64,000 bases of DNA from Pelomonas sp. Root1444 (GTDB lineage: Bacteria > Pseudomonadota > Gammaproteobacteria > Burkholderiales > Burkholderiaceae_C), in the NCBI RefSeq assembly GCF_001426885.1, contig NZ_LMFP01000028.1:767811-831810 (forward strand), read 5' to 3'. Each line of letters begins with the position of its first letter. Within the stretch, counting starts at the first letter, position 1. The notes beneath the pieces are model-generated. The model had not been told where the DNA came from. It did not search any database and saw only the letters and a program-made list of their open reading frames with translations. This document shows, piece by piece, positions 23,708 to 32,299 of the stretch. The translations under genes were made by a program, and so were the position numbers.

Positions 23708-25234
23708 CTACTGCGGCTTGTAATTCTTCAGCACGAAGGGTGCGCTGAGCACGACAGGCTGGCCGACCTGGCCCAGTTGCAGCGCCAGGTTGACCGTGCC
23801 GCCTGCGAAGCTCTCCGCTGCCACGCCGCCGATGGCGATGGCCTCGAGTTTGCTGGTCAGCGTCACGGAACCGGACACCACCGCCGTGTAGGGCGGCGCG
23901 CCCACCTGGAGCAGCATGGGCACGACGACCTGGGCCTTGGCGTCCTCGGTGTCCAGCCGCGCCCAGGCGACAACCTGCAGTTTGTCGCCCTTGGAGATGC
24001 TGCCCTGCAGCGGTGCGACGGCGCCGATGTCCCAGACGTTGGGCTTGCTCGATGCCAGCGCGATGCGCAGGCAAACCTTGCCGGTTGCCGCGCACGGCAC
24101 CTGCTGGCTGGACTGGCCGTCGCCGTAGACCGACCAGGTCGTCACGCGTGGCGTGTTGATGAGGTAGTCCAGCGCCGGGTCGCTCTGCCGTGCGGCAGCC
24201 GATGCGGCGGGCGCAGCGGCCGCGGCCTTCTCCGGCACCAGCGCGCCATGGATGGGCTTGACCCAGCCGTCGGCCTTCATGTCCCACAGCACGAAGTCGG
24301 AGTCGAACTGCCAGTAGGACCAGCCGAAGCCGCGCGACTCAGCGGCGCCCGCCACCGCTGACGTCCAGACCACGCGCTGCGCCATGCCGGCGCTTTCCAG
24401 CGCTCCGAACTCGCCCATCAGGATGGGCCGGCCCGCCTTGTCCGCCCAGGCCTTGACGCGATCCATGTCCTTCTGGAGCTTCTCGCGATCGGCGATGCTG
24501 CCCCAGGTCACGCCCGACAGCTTCTGGAACTGCGGCGTCCACGATGCGCCCTGGTGGGTGAACTCCATCGGCGTGTAGTAGTGGAACGTGACGATGAGGC
24601 GCCGGTCTCCTTCGGGCAGGCGCAGGCTGTCCAGGCGGTCCAGGGAATTCCAGAACTTCGGCCCGACGACGACGCGGCGCGTCGGGTTGGACTCGCGGAT
24701 GATGGCCAGGTTCTCGGCCAGCATGTCGTTCCAGACCGCGTCGGCGGCGCCGTTGGGCTCGTTCAGGATCTCGAACACCACCGCGTCCGGCGCGCTTTTG
24801 TAGCGCGTCGCAATCTGGCGCCAGAACGCTTTCAGCCGCACGCGGCAGGCGTCGATGTCCGCCGGCTTCGCGCATTCGTTGAAGTTGTGCTCGTCCAGGA
24901 TGACCTGCAGGCCCGCCTTCAGGCCGGCGTCCACCAGCTCGTCCAGCGTCTTCAGCCACTGCGCGGACAACCGTTGCTCGCCATCCATATGGGCGAAAGC
25001 GTGCAGGTTGAGCCGCACATGGTCGAACCCACCGTCACGGATGGCCTGCATGTGGCGGGGCTGGAAGCGCGCCTTGGCGGGCTCCGTCCACAGCGGGTCG
25101 TAGCCGACGATGTTGACGCCACGCTTCAGTGCGGGCGCTGCATCGGCCTGGGCCAGGGCCGGCGCGGGCACCGCAAGACAGAGCGCGAGCCAGCTCAGGC
25201 TCAGCAGACGGGCGAGATGGGATCGGTCGAGCAT
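23708..25234 (-). CDS. Secreted glycoside hydrolase family 5 protein (endoglucanase-like)
   Basis: A 508-residue exported enzyme likely to cut beta-linked plant polysaccharide such as cellulose or mannan. The signal peptide has the core LLSLSWLALCLAVPAPA and ends near ALAQA. The catalytic TIM barrel (about residues 35-335) shows the GH5 patterns HVRLNLHAFAH, the acid/base Glu in FEILNEPNGA, and the nucleophile Glu in PILMGEFGALES. An Ala-rich linker (about 335-350) leads to a 150-residue C-terminal beta-rich domain that resembles a carbohydrate-binding module. The exact substrate is not predictable. A 13-bp AT-rich palindrome lies 24-57 bases upstream of the ATG. Confidence 0.87.
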   Translation of the reverse strand: MLDRSHLARLLSLSWLALCLAVPAPALAQADAAPALKRGVNIVGYDPLWTEPAKARFQPRHMQAIRDGGFDHVRLNLHAFAHMDGEQRLSAQWLKTLDELVDAGLKAGLQVILDEHNFNECAKPADIDACRVRLKAFWRQIATRYKSAPDAVVFEILNEPNGAADAVWNDMLAENLAIIRESNPTRRVVVGPKFWNSLDRLDSLRLPEGDRRLIVTFHYYTPMEFTHQGASWTPQFQKLSGVTWGSIADREKLQKDMDRVKAWADKAGRPILMGEFGALESAGMAQRVVWTSAVAGAAESRGFGWSYWQFDSDFVLWDMKADGWVKPIHGALVPEKAAAAAPAASAAARQSDPALDYLINTPRVTTWSVYGDGQSSQQVPCAATGKVCLRIALASSKPNVWDIGAVAPLQGSISKGDKLQVVAWARLDTEDAKAQVVVPMLLQVGAPPYTAVVSGSVTLTSKLEAIAIGGVAAESFAGGTVNLALQLGQVGQPVVLSAPFVLKNYKPQ

Positions 25235-25257
25235 GCCGTTGTCTCCGGTCGATGTTG

Positions 25258-25291
25258 TAGATAAACAGAGCTAAACAACTCTGTTTATCTA
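25258..25291. promoter_or_regulatory. AT-rich inverted repeat upstream of GH5 gene (operator candidate)
   Basis: Arms TAGATAAACAGAG (25258-25270) and CTCTGTTTATCTA (25279-25291) are perfect complements separated by 8 bases. The site is about 70 percent AT in a GC-rich neighbourhood and lies 24-57 bp before the GH5 start codon. A repressor or activator site is the simplest reading. It lacks a clean U-tract on the minus strand, so it is not a good terminator for rlmD, whose stop lies more than 100 bases away. Confidence 0.55.
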
Positions 25292-25396
25292 TTTTGTCGA
25301 CCTTGTCGCAGCCGGCACCCCGGACTTACGCGGAGACGTGCGCCAGCTGTCTGCAGACCGGACGGGCGCAGCGCGTGGCCCGGTTGCGCAGGCCGC

Positions 25397-26749
25397 TCAG
25401 CGGTCGAAGACGGCGATGCTCTCGACGTGGGCCGTGTGCGGGAACATGTTGACGGCGCTCGCCGCCGTGCAGCGGTAGCCCGCCACGTTGACGAGCAGGC
25501 CCGCGTCGCGGGCCAGCGTCGCCGGATTGCAGCTGACGTAGACGATGCGTTTGGGCGGCGTCCAGCCCGGTGCGAGCGACGGGTCCTGGGCGATGTCGGC
25601 CACCGCCTTGGCCAGCGCGAAAGCGCCTTCGCGCGGCGGGTCGATGAGCCAGCGGTCCGCGACGCCATCGGCCGCCAGCAGCTCCGGTGTCATGTCGAAC
25701 AAGTTGCGCGTGACGAAGCTCGTCTTGTGCGCCAGGCCATTGGCCGCCGCGTTCTCGCGCGAGCGCTGCACCAGCGTCTCGCTGCCCTCGACGCCCAGCA
25801 CCTCGCGCGCCTGCGTCGCAAGCGGCAACGTGAAGTTGCCCAGGCCACAGAACCAGTCGATGACGCGCTCGCCCGGCTGGACCGCCAGCAAGCGCAGCGC
25901 GCGGCCGACAAGCGACGCGTTGATGTGCGGATTGACCTGCGTGAAGTCGGTCGGCTTGAACGGCATCGTCACGCCGAACTCGGGCAGCCGGTAGGCGAGC
26001 TGCGGGCCACCTTCGTCCAGCAGCCTGACGGTGTCGGGCCCCTTGGGCTGCAGCCACCACTGCACGCCGTGCTTCGCAGCAAACTCGCGCAGCAGCGCGA
26101 GGTCACCGTCCGGCAGCGGGTTCAGGTGGCGCAGCACCAACGCGATGACCTCGTCGCCCATGGCCAGTTCGATCTGCGGCAGCCGGTCGCGCTCGGCCAT
26201 GCCCATGATGAGCGCGCGCATCGGCATCAGCAGGTCGCTGACCACCTTGGGCACGACCTTGCAGACCTGCATGTCGGCCACGTAGCGGCTCTTGCGCTCG
26301 TGAAAGCCGATCAGCACGACGCCCTTCTTCTGGACGTAGCGCACCGAGAAGCGCGCGCGGTACCGATAACCCCAGGTCGGGCCCTCGATGGGCCGCAGCA
26401 TCACCTCGGGCTTGACCTTGCCGAGATGCCAGAGGTTGTCCTCGACAACGCGCTGCTTGACGGCCACTTGAGCGCCGGCATGCAGGTGTTGCATCTTGCA
26501 GCCGCCGCAGGCGCCGGCATGCAGGCCGAAATGCGGGCAGCCCGGCGTCACGCGCAGCGGGCTTTCCTTCTTGATGTCGGTGAGCTGGCCCTGCTCCCAG
26601 TTGTTCTTGCGGCGGGAGATCTGCGCCTTCACGATCTCGCCTGGCAAGGCACCGTCGATGAAAACCACCTTGCCCTCGGCGTTGTGCGCCACGCCCTGCG
26701 CCTCAAGTTCGATGCTCTCGACCTTGAGCCAATCCGTTGTCTGAGTCAT
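25397..26749 (-). CDS. rlmD: 23S rRNA m5U1939 methyltransferase RlmD (RumA)
   Basis: A 450-residue SAM-dependent RNA methyltransferase. An N-terminal TRAM domain (residues 1-70, [23 protein letters not shown]) is followed by iron-sulfur cysteines in [19 protein letters not shown]. The methyltransferase domain has [16 protein letters not shown] and the catalytic Cys in [16 protein letters not shown] final [20 protein letters not shown] is the family C-terminus, which carries the general-base Glu. The gene lies 33 bp downstream of rpoS and has a small GC hairpin ending 3 bases before its ATG. Confidence 0.94.
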   Translation of the reverse strand: MTQTTDWLKVESIELEAQGVAHNAEGKVVFIDGALPGEIVKAQISRRKNNWEQGQLTDIKKESPLRVTPGCPHFGLHAGACGGCKMQHLHAGAQVAVKQRVVEDNLWHLGKVKPEVMLRPIEGPTWGYRYRARFSVRYVQKKGVVLIGFHERKSRYVADMQVCKVVPKVVSDLLMPMRALIMGMAERDRLPQIELAMGDEVIALVLRHLNPLPDGDLALLREFAAKHGVQWWLQPKGPDTVRLLDEGGPQLAYRLPEFGVTMPFKPTDFTQVNPHINASLVGRALRLLAVQPGERVIDWFCGLGNFTLPLATQAREVLGVEGSETLVQRSRENAAANGLAHKTSFVTRNLFDMTPELLAADGVADRWLIDPPREGAFALAKAVADIAQDPSLAPGWTPPKRIVYVSCNPATLARDAGLLVNVAGYRCTAASAVNMFPHTAHVESIAVFDR

Positions 26750-26752
26750 AGG

Positions 26753-26769
26753 GCCGGGATTATCCCGGC
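26753..26769 (-). other. Small GC hairpin directly upstream of the rlmD start
   Basis: GCCGGGA and TCCCGGC form a 7-bp stem with a 3-nt loop on the minus strand, ending 3 nt before the rlmD ATG. There is no T-tract, so it is not a good terminator. It occupies the place where a ribosome site would be expected. Confidence 0.4.
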
Positions 26770-26782
26770 AGGCCAGAGCCCG

Positions 26783-27793
26783 TCAGAAGATCGAGTCCCG
26801 ATCCACGCCGTGCCGCATCATGTTGCGCTTCAACTTCGCCAGCGCCTCGATCTGGATCTGGCGGATGCGCTCACGCGTCAGCTTCAAGCGGATGGCCAGC
26901 ACGTCCAGCGTCTCGGGCTCGCGATCCGACAGGCCGTAGCGACCGGCCAGCACCTCCCGCTCGCGATCGTTCAGGCTCGCCAGGCCATGCTGCAGCAGCA
27001 GCTCGACCTCATGCGACAGGCGCAGGCCCATCGGGTCGATGGCCTGGTCGTCGGCGACGAGGTCCAACATCGACTCGCCGCCCTCGCCGTTGCGGTCCAC
27101 CGGCGAATCCAGCGAACTCGGCAGCTCGGCATAAGCCAGCAGCTCCGCCACCTCGTCGACCGGCCGACCCAGCGCCTGGGCGATGTCCTCGGCCCGCACG
27201 CGGCCCTCGGCGCCACTGGCGCTTTGCAGCGCCTCCAGCGCGCGACGCGCCTTCAGCACCTGGTTGAGCTCACGCACGATATGCACCGGCAGGCGCACGA
27301 GGCGGGCCTGGTGCATCAGCGCGCGCTCGATGCTTTGGCGGATCCACCAGCTCGAATAGGTCGAGAAGCGGAAGCCTCTCTCCGGCTCGAACTTGCTGAT
27401 CGCGTGCATCAGGCCGAGGTTGCCTTCCTCGATGAGGTCGCTCATCGGCAACCCGCGGCCCAGATAGTTCTTGGCAATGCTGACGACCAAGCGCAGGTTG
27501 TGTTCGATCATGGCCTGGCGGGCGTCGAAATCGCCCGCGCGCGCGGCCTGTGCAGTGTCGAACTCCTGCTGCGGCGTCAGCAGCGGCGTGCGGCGGATGT
27601 CGCGCAGATAGGCCTGCAGCGCATTGCCCAGCTCCACCTCCCCGCCCGTGCTGCGCAGGACCTGGACGTCTTCATCGGGCGCCTCGGGGCCGGGCTCGGC
27701 ATCCGCGCCGCCGCCATTCATGGCCGACAGCAGCACGCCCGGCTCGTGGGCCACGCCGTCATGGCCGTTGGTCTTGGGCGCAGCGCGTTTCAT
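26783..27793 (-). CDS. rpoS: RNA polymerase sigma factor RpoS
   Basis: A 336-residue sigma-70-family factor for stationary phase and general stress. After a variable 60-residue N-terminus, region 1.2 is ALQAYLRDIRRTPLLTPQQEF. Region 2 carries HNLRLVVSIAKNYLGRGLPMSDLIEEGNLGLMHAI in consecutive parts and the -10-recognition helix FRFSTYSSWWIRQSIERAL. Region 3 follows, and region 4 has LNDREREVLAGRYGL and the helix-turn-helix LDVLAIRLKLTRERIRQIQ. Length is near E. coli RpoS (330). It follows nlpD, inside which rpoS promoters usually lie. Confidence 0.97.
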   Translation of the reverse strand: MKRAAPKTNGHDGVAHEPGVLLSAMNGGGADAEPGPEAPDEDVQVLRSTGGEVELGNALQAYLRDIRRTPLLTPQQEFDTAQAARAGDFDARQAMIEHNLRLVVSIAKNYLGRGLPMSDLIEEGNLGLMHAISKFEPERGFRFSTYSSWWIRQSIERALMHQARLVRLPVHIVRELNQVLKARRALEALQSASGAEGRVRAEDIAQALGRPVDEVAELLAYAELPSSLDSPVDRNGEGGESMLDLVADDQAIDPMGLRLSHEVELLLQHGLASLNDREREVLAGRYGLSDREPETLDVLAIRLKLTRERIRQIQIEALAKLKRNMMRHGVDRDSIF

Positions 27794-27835
27794 GGCGTGT
27801 GGCTGGCCCGTTAGGAGGATGTGCCGTGGGCGCTC

Positions 27836-28723
27836 TCAGCGCGACGGCAGCAGCTTGGCCGGGTCGACGGGTTTGCCGAGCTTGCGCACTTCGAAGTGCA
27901 GCTTCACGGTGTCGCTCTCGGTGGAACCCATCTCGGCAATCCTCTGACCTTTGCGTACGACTTGATCCTGCTCGACCAGCATCGCCCGGTTGTGGGCATA
28001 CGCCGTCAGGTAGGTGTTGTTGTGCTTGATGATGACCAAGTTGCCGTAGCCGCGCAAGCCTGAACCTGCGTAAACAACGCGACCATCGGCGACAGCCAGC
28101 ACCGGGTCGCCCGGCTTGCCGGCGAAGTCCAGGCCCTTGTTGCGCTGCTCGTCAAAACCCGCCGTGACGGGATGCGTCACGGGCCAACCCCAGGCGAGGT
28201 TGTCGTCGTCGGTCGTCGCTTCCTTCGGCGACTCCTTGGCCGGTGCCGCGGTTGGCGCAGGTTGCGATGCGGCGCTCGCCGAGGCACCCGGCGGCTTGGC
28301 CTCCAGCGGCCGGGTCTCCACCTTGGCCGCGCTCGCGATCGGCTTGGCCGTCACGGCGCTCGCATCAACGCCTGGCGGCAGGATGCGCAGCACCTGGCCG
28401 ACCTCGATGCGGTTCGGGTTGTCGAGGTTGTTCCACTTGGCCACATCGCGCCAGGTCTGTCCGTTGTCCAGCGCAATGCGGATCAACGCGTCGCCGGGCT
28501 TGACGGTGTAGTAGCCGGGCTTGCCTGCGTTTTCGATGCCCGGCAGCGGCTTGGCCTCGGCCACCGCAGGCGCTGAAGACGCTGCGGCCGGCGCTGGCGC
28601 GGCAGATTTGGGCGGTTGGGGATTGCGATCCTCGACGGGGGCCTGATGCAGCGACGTGCCGCAGGCGCTGAGCAGCAGCGAGGTGGTGACGGTGACGAAA
28701 ATTAGGCGCAAGCTAGTGGGCAT
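27836..28723 (-). CDS. nlpD: Lipoprotein NlpD, amidase activator with LysM and degenerate LytM domains
   Basis: A 295-residue outer-membrane lipoprotein. The signal peptide ends in the lipobox LLLSACG. A LysM peptidoglycan-binding domain (about residues 70-112) reads GYYTVKPGDALIRIALDNG then QVLRILPPG. After an Ala/Pro-rich linker, the C-terminal LytM/M23 domain has KGLDFAGKPGDPVLAVADGRVVYAG and KLHFEVRKLGKPVDP. Two metal ligands typical of active M23 enzymes (His before GxDF and the first His of HxHF) are Lys here, so the domain is catalytically dead, as in E. coli NlpD which activates amidase AmiC at the septum. It lies between pcm and rpoS. Confidence 0.94.
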   Translation of the reverse strand: MPTSLRLIFVTVTTSLLLSACGTSLHQAPVEDRNPQPPKSAAPAPAAASSAPAVAEAKPLPGIENAGKPGYYTVKPGDALIRIALDNGQTWRDVAKWNNLDNPNRIEVGQVLRILPPGVDASAVTAKPIASAAKVETRPLEAKPPGASASAASQPAPTAAPAKESPKEATTDDDNLAWGWPVTHPVTAGFDEQRNKGLDFAGKPGDPVLAVADGRVVYAGSGLRGYGNLVIIKHNNTYLTAYAHNRAMLVEQDQVVRKGQRIAEMGSTESDTVKLHFEVRKLGKPVDPAKLLPSR

Positions 28724-28786
28724 CGTGTGGCTGATCCACGTTGAAAGGCCGCCCCGATTGTGTGGCGCGGTGCGCCTGCGGCCCCG

Positions 28787-29587
28787 TCAGACAACGCCAG
28801 ATTTTAGGGGGACGAACAGCACGGCCTCGTGCTCGCTGCGCAGCCAGCGGCTGACGCCCCCGTCGATGACGTGATCGAGCACCACCAGCACCTGGCCGCG
28901 ACTGCCTGCCGCGGTGGGCGCAACCAGCCGGCCGCCCGGCGCCAATTGCTCCGTCCAGGCGGGCGGAATGTCCTCGCCGCCCGCTGCGGCGATGATGCTG
29001 TCGAAAGGCCCGCTGGCGGCATGGCCGATGCGGCCGTCACCCCAGATCAGCCGCGGCGCGCGCGGCAGCACGATGCGCTGCAGATTCAGCTTGGCCTTGT
29101 CGTGCAGGCCCTGCAGGCGCTCGATCGACGTGAGATGCCGCGCCAGCATCGCGATGACCGCGGCCTGGTAGCCGCAGCCGGTGCCGATCTCCAGCACCCG
29201 CCCCAGCGAGCCACGCTGGCGCGCCCCGCTGCCCGCCATCAAGAGGCCCAACATGTGGGCCACGACGGAGGGCTTGGAGATGGTCTGGCCATGGCCGATG
29301 GGCAGGGCCGTGTCTTCATACGCCTGCGCTGCCAGCGCGCTGTCGACGAACTCGTGGCGGGGCACCGTGGCCATCGCGGCCAGCACACGCTCGTCGAACT
29401 TGCCCTCGGCGCGCAGCCGCCCCACCATGCGCTGGCGCACTGCCCCGCTGTCCAGGCCGGTGCCGCTGGGCCGCGCCAGCCGCGCCGCATCGACGGTGGC
29501 CTGGTGCAGATGGCGCTGCGGCATCAAAAGCTCGCGCTGCGGCGCGATGCCTGACTTCAGCGACGCCGGGAAGCGCTTGACGCTCAT
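28787..29587 (-). CDS. pcm: Protein-L-isoaspartate O-methyltransferase
   Basis: A 266-residue cytoplasmic repair enzyme that methylates isoaspartyl residues in aged proteins. The SAM-binding motif is [18 protein letters not shown]. Other family blocks include [26 protein letters not shown] and the substrate-binding region [25 protein letters not shown]. The N-terminal 50 residues (to about [10 protein letters not shown]) exceed the 208-residue E. coli protein, so translation may start further in, but the ATG at 29587 overlaps surE by 4 bp and supports coupling. It sits in the order surE-pcm-nlpD-rpoS. Confidence 0.94.
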   Translation of the reverse strand: MSVKRFPASLKSGIAPQRELLMPQRHLHQATVDAARLARPSGTGLDSGAVRQRMVGRLRAEGKFDERVLAAMATVPRHEFVDSALAAQAYEDTALPIGHGQTISKPSVVAHMLGLLMAGSGARQRGSLGRVLEIGTGCGYQAAVIAMLARHLTSIERLQGLHDKAKLNLQRIVLPRAPRLIWGDGRIGHAASGPFDSIIAAAGGEDIPPAWTEQLAPGGRLVAPTAAGSRGQVLVVLDHVIDGGVSRWLRSEHEAVLFVPLKSGVV

Positions 29588-30330
29588 GGAAGCTGGAGTC
29601 GCTGGCGCCAGTCACCCAGGTGCGCGTGGTCGGTCAGGTCGACCTGCAGTGGTGTGATGGAGACCTGGCCGTTGGACGTCGCATGGAAATCCGTGCCTTC
29701 GCCGGCCTCGCGGGCGTCGCCGGCCGGGCCAATCCAGTAGATGGTCTCGCCACGCGGGTTGACCTGCTCGATGATGCCTTCGCTGGCATGGCGCCGGCCC
29801 AGGCGCGTGATGCGGCGCGGCAGCGTGTCGGCATCGGGCCGGTTGGGGATGTTGACGTTGAGCAGGAAGCCCTGGCCCAGGCCGCCGGCGATGACCTGCT
29901 CCACCAGGCTGCGGGCCAGGCGCGCCGCGGCCTCCAACTCGCCCCAGCCCTTTTCGGCCTGCGAGAAGGCGATGGACGGGATGCCGAACAGGTAGCCCTC
30001 GGTGGCGGCGGCGACGGTGCCCGAGTAGAGCGTGTCGTCGCCCATGTTGGCGCCGTTGTTGATGCCCGAGAGCACCAAGTCGGGCCGGTAGCCCAGCAGG
30101 CCCGTCAGGGCCAGGTGCACGCCATCGGACGGCGTGCCGCTGACGTAACGGAATCCGTTGGCGGCACGGTACACATTCAGCGGCCGGTTCAGCGTCAGTG
30201 AATTGGAGGTGCCGCTGGCGTTCTGCTCGGGGGCGATGACGTCGATCTCGCCCAAACCTTCGCAAGCTTTAACGAGGGCGGCGAGGCCCGGAGCGAGGTA
30301 GCCGTCGTCGTTGGAAATGAGGATGCGCAT
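29584..30330 (-). CDS. surE: 5'/3'-nucleotidase SurE
   Basis: A 248-residue survival protein, a metal-dependent phosphatase acting on nucleoside monophosphates and short polyphosphate. It begins [16 protein letters not shown], where the paired Asp residues bind metal. The conserved [27 protein letters not shown] block and the N-containing NVNIPN motif are intact. I start at the ATG 30328-30330, since the nine upstream in-frame codons do not match the family. It is the first gene of surE-pcm-nlpD-rpoS and diverges from the oxidoreductase gene across a 91-bp gap. Confidence 0.96.
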   Translation of the reverse strand: MRILISNDDGYLAPGLAALVKACEGLGEIDVIAPEQNASGTSNSLTLNRPLNVYRAANGFRYVSGTPSDGVHLALTGLLGYRPDLVLSGINNGANMGDDTLYSGTVAAATEGYLFGIPSIAFSQAEKGWGELEAAARLARSLVEQVIAGGLGQGFLLNVNIPNRPDADTLPRRITRLGRRHASEGIIEQVNPRGETIYWIGPAGDAREAGEGTDFHATSNGQVSITPLQVDLTDHAHLGDWRQRLQLP

Positions 30331-30421
30331 GGGTGTGGATTGTAGGGAGGGCGTCACCTGTGAGACCGGGTGTAACCCCCTTGATTCCTATCATGGCCGC
30401 TTCAATAACGAGGAGACGACG

Positions 30422-31405
30422 ATGAAGGCATGGGTCTGCGAAAACCCGGTGGGGGTGGAAGCTTTGCAGTGGCGCGAGGAACCGGCGCCGGCCTTGGGCG
30501 CCGGTCAGATCCGCGTGCAGATCAAGGCGGCCAGCCTGAACTTCCCCGACCTGCTCATCGTGCAGAACAAGTACCAGATGAAGCCGCCTCTGCCGTTCGT
30601 GCCCGGCACGGAGTTCTCCGGCGTCGTCACCGAGGTCGCCGAGGGTGTGAACGGCTTTGCCGTCGGCCAGCGTGTCGCGGCCTTCGGCGGACTGGGTGGC
30701 TTCGCCACCGAGGTCTGTATCCCGGCCATGCTGGCCATGCCGCTTCCCGATGCATTCAGTTTCGAGGACGCCGCCGCGTTCATCTGCACGTACGCAACCA
30801 GCCATCACGCGCTGATGGACCGCGCTGCGCTGCAGGCCGGCGAGACGGTGCTCATCCTCGGTGCGGCAGGCGGTGTCGGCACGGCCGCCCTGCAGATCGC
30901 CAAGGCCGCTGGCGCCCGCGTCATCGCAGCCGCGGGCAGCGACGCCAAGTGCAACGCCTGCAAGTCCCTGGGTGCTGATGCCACCATCAACTACGCGACG
31001 CAGAACCTCCGCGACGAGTTGAAGACGCTCACACAGGGCAAGGGTCCGGACGTCGTCTACGACCCGGTCGGCGGCGACCTCGCCGAGGCCGCCTTCCGCT
31101 CCATCGCCTGGCGTGGTCGCTACCTGGTCATCGGCTTCGCACAAGGCGCCATTCCGGCGCTGCCGCTGAATCTGGCGTTATTGAAAGGCGCCTCGTTGGT
31201 CGGTGTGTTCTGGGGCGAATTCGCCAAGCGCGAGCCGGCCCGCAACGCCAAGATGCTGGGGCAGTTGGCCGGCTGGTATGCCGAGGGAAGGATCAAGCCG
31301 GTGCTGGATCGCGTGCTGCCCATGGAGGAATTGCCCGCAGCCTTCGCGCGCATGGCGGCACGCGAGGTGGTGGGCAAGGTAGTTCTTACCAACCGTGAAG
31401 CCTGA
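30422..31405 (+). CDS. NADPH:quinone oxidoreductase family protein (zinc-free MDR)
   Basis: A 327-residue medium-chain reductase. It starts MKAWVCENPVGVEALQWRE. The N-terminal GroES-like domain has FPDLLIVQNKYQMKPPLPFVPGTEFSG. The nucleotide-binding fold reads ETVLILGAAGGVGTAALQIAKAAGA, and the catalytic zinc cysteines of alcohol dehydrogenases are absent, which marks the quinone-reductase branch. The C-terminal AREVVGKVVLTNR fits the family. The ATG at 30422 has GAGGAG upstream, so I prefer it to an earlier in-frame start. Substrate unknown; eukaryotic-like homologues reduce quinones or enoyl-CoA. Confidence 0.9.
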   Translation: MKAWVCENPVGVEALQWREEPAPALGAGQIRVQIKAASLNFPDLLIVQNKYQMKPPLPFVPGTEFSGVVTEVAEGVNGFAVGQRVAAFGGLGGFATEVCIPAMLAMPLPDAFSFEDAAAFICTYATSHHALMDRAALQAGETVLILGAAGGVGTAALQIAKAAGARVIAAAGSDAKCNACKSLGADATINYATQNLRDELKTLTQGKGPDVVYDPVGGDLAEAAFRSIAWRGRYLVIGFAQGAIPALPLNLALLKGASLVGVFWGEFAKREPARNAKMLGQLAGWYAEGRIKPVLDRVLPMEELPAAFARMAAREVVGKVVLTNREA

Positions 31406-31501
31406 AACGGGGGCGTGCCCCCCCGCAGTCTCGTCCCGTTACGTCCAGGATGGTGCGCTACATTCGTCCGTCAAATCGACAGCCGCCGCGCCTCTCCCGC
31501 C

Positions 31502-32245
31502 ATGACCGTCAAAGTCCTCATCATCGAAGACAACCCCGTTGCACGCAGCTTCCTTTGCCGCGTGGTGCGAGAGAGCTTCAGCGACGCGATGGAGATCACC
31601 GAGGTCGGCGATCTCGAGAACGCACGCCGCCAAGTTGGCAAGTTCGCGGGTGGCGCGCCGGAAAGCGGCTTCAAGCTCATCCTCGTCGACCTTGAACTGC
31701 CCGACGGCAACGGCATGGAGTTCCTCGCCGAACTCACCGGCTCCGCGGCCATCAAGATCGTCACGACGCTGTACTCCGACGACGACCACCTCTTCCCGGC
31801 GCTGCAGTGCGGCGCGGACGGCTATCTGCTCAAGGAAGACCGCTTCGAAGTGCTGGTGGAAGAACTCCAGCGCATCGTGCGCGGCCAGCCGCCGCTGTCG
31901 CCCGCCATTGCGCGTCGGCTGCTGTCGCACTTCCGCCCCGCGTCGAGTGACAGCGGCACCATGCCGCTGAATTCGGGCTTCGGCTCGCTGTCCTCCTCTC
32001 ACGCGCCCTTCAGCAACAGCCGCGGCGTGGCGCTGGACCCGCCGCCCGAATGGGAGCGCCTGACGCCGCGCGAAAGCGAAGTGCTGACCTACCTGAGCAA
32101 GGGTTTCACGATCAAGGAGATCGCGAACCTGATGGGCATCAAGTGGTTCACGGTCAACGACCACATCAAGAGCATCTACAAGAAGCTCAACGTCAGCAGC
32201 CGCGCCGAAGCGGCCGTGCTGGCGTCCAAGCAGGGCCTGGTCTGA
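31502..32245 (+). CDS. LuxR/NarL-type response regulator (orphan)
   Basis: A 247-residue two-component response regulator. The receiver domain starts MTVKVLIIEDNPVARS with the phospho-accepting Asp near residue 63 in ILVDLELPDGNGMEFL, and the lysine is in ADGYLLKED. A 55-residue linker rich in Ser and Pro joins the C-terminal LuxR helix-turn-helix: LTPRESEVLTYLSKGFTIKEIA then KWFTVNDHIKSIYKKL. No histidine kinase gene is adjacent, so the partner is unknown. The start with ATG at 31502 removes an unlikely N-terminal extension. It converges on the FeeM-like gene, with 36 bp between stops. Confidence 0.92.
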   Translation: MTVKVLIIEDNPVARSFLCRVVRESFSDAMEITEVGDLENARRQVGKFAGGAPESGFKLILVDLELPDGNGMEFLAELTGSAAIKIVTTLYSDDDHLFPALQCGADGYLLKEDRFEVLVEELQRIVRGQPPLSPAIARRLLSHFRPASSDSGTMPLNSGFGSLSSSHAPFSNSRGVALDPPPEWERLTPRESEVLTYLSKGFTIKEIANLMGIKWFTVNDHIKSIYKKLNVSSRAEAAVLASKQGLV

Positions 32246-32258
32246 TGAGCCGATGAAA

Positions 32259-32299
32259 GGCTGGAGCGCGCGAAATGACCCTCAGTTCGCGCGCCAGCC
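32259..32299. terminator. Stem-loop between convergent regulator and FeeM-like genes
   Basis: GGCTGGAGCGCGCGAA (32259-32274) pairs with TTCGCGCGCCAGCC (32286-32299) to form a 14-bp stem with a 2-nt bulge and an 11-nt loop. It overlaps the end of the FeeM-like gene. No T-tract follows in either direction, so the efficiency as a terminator is uncertain. Confidence 0.4.
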
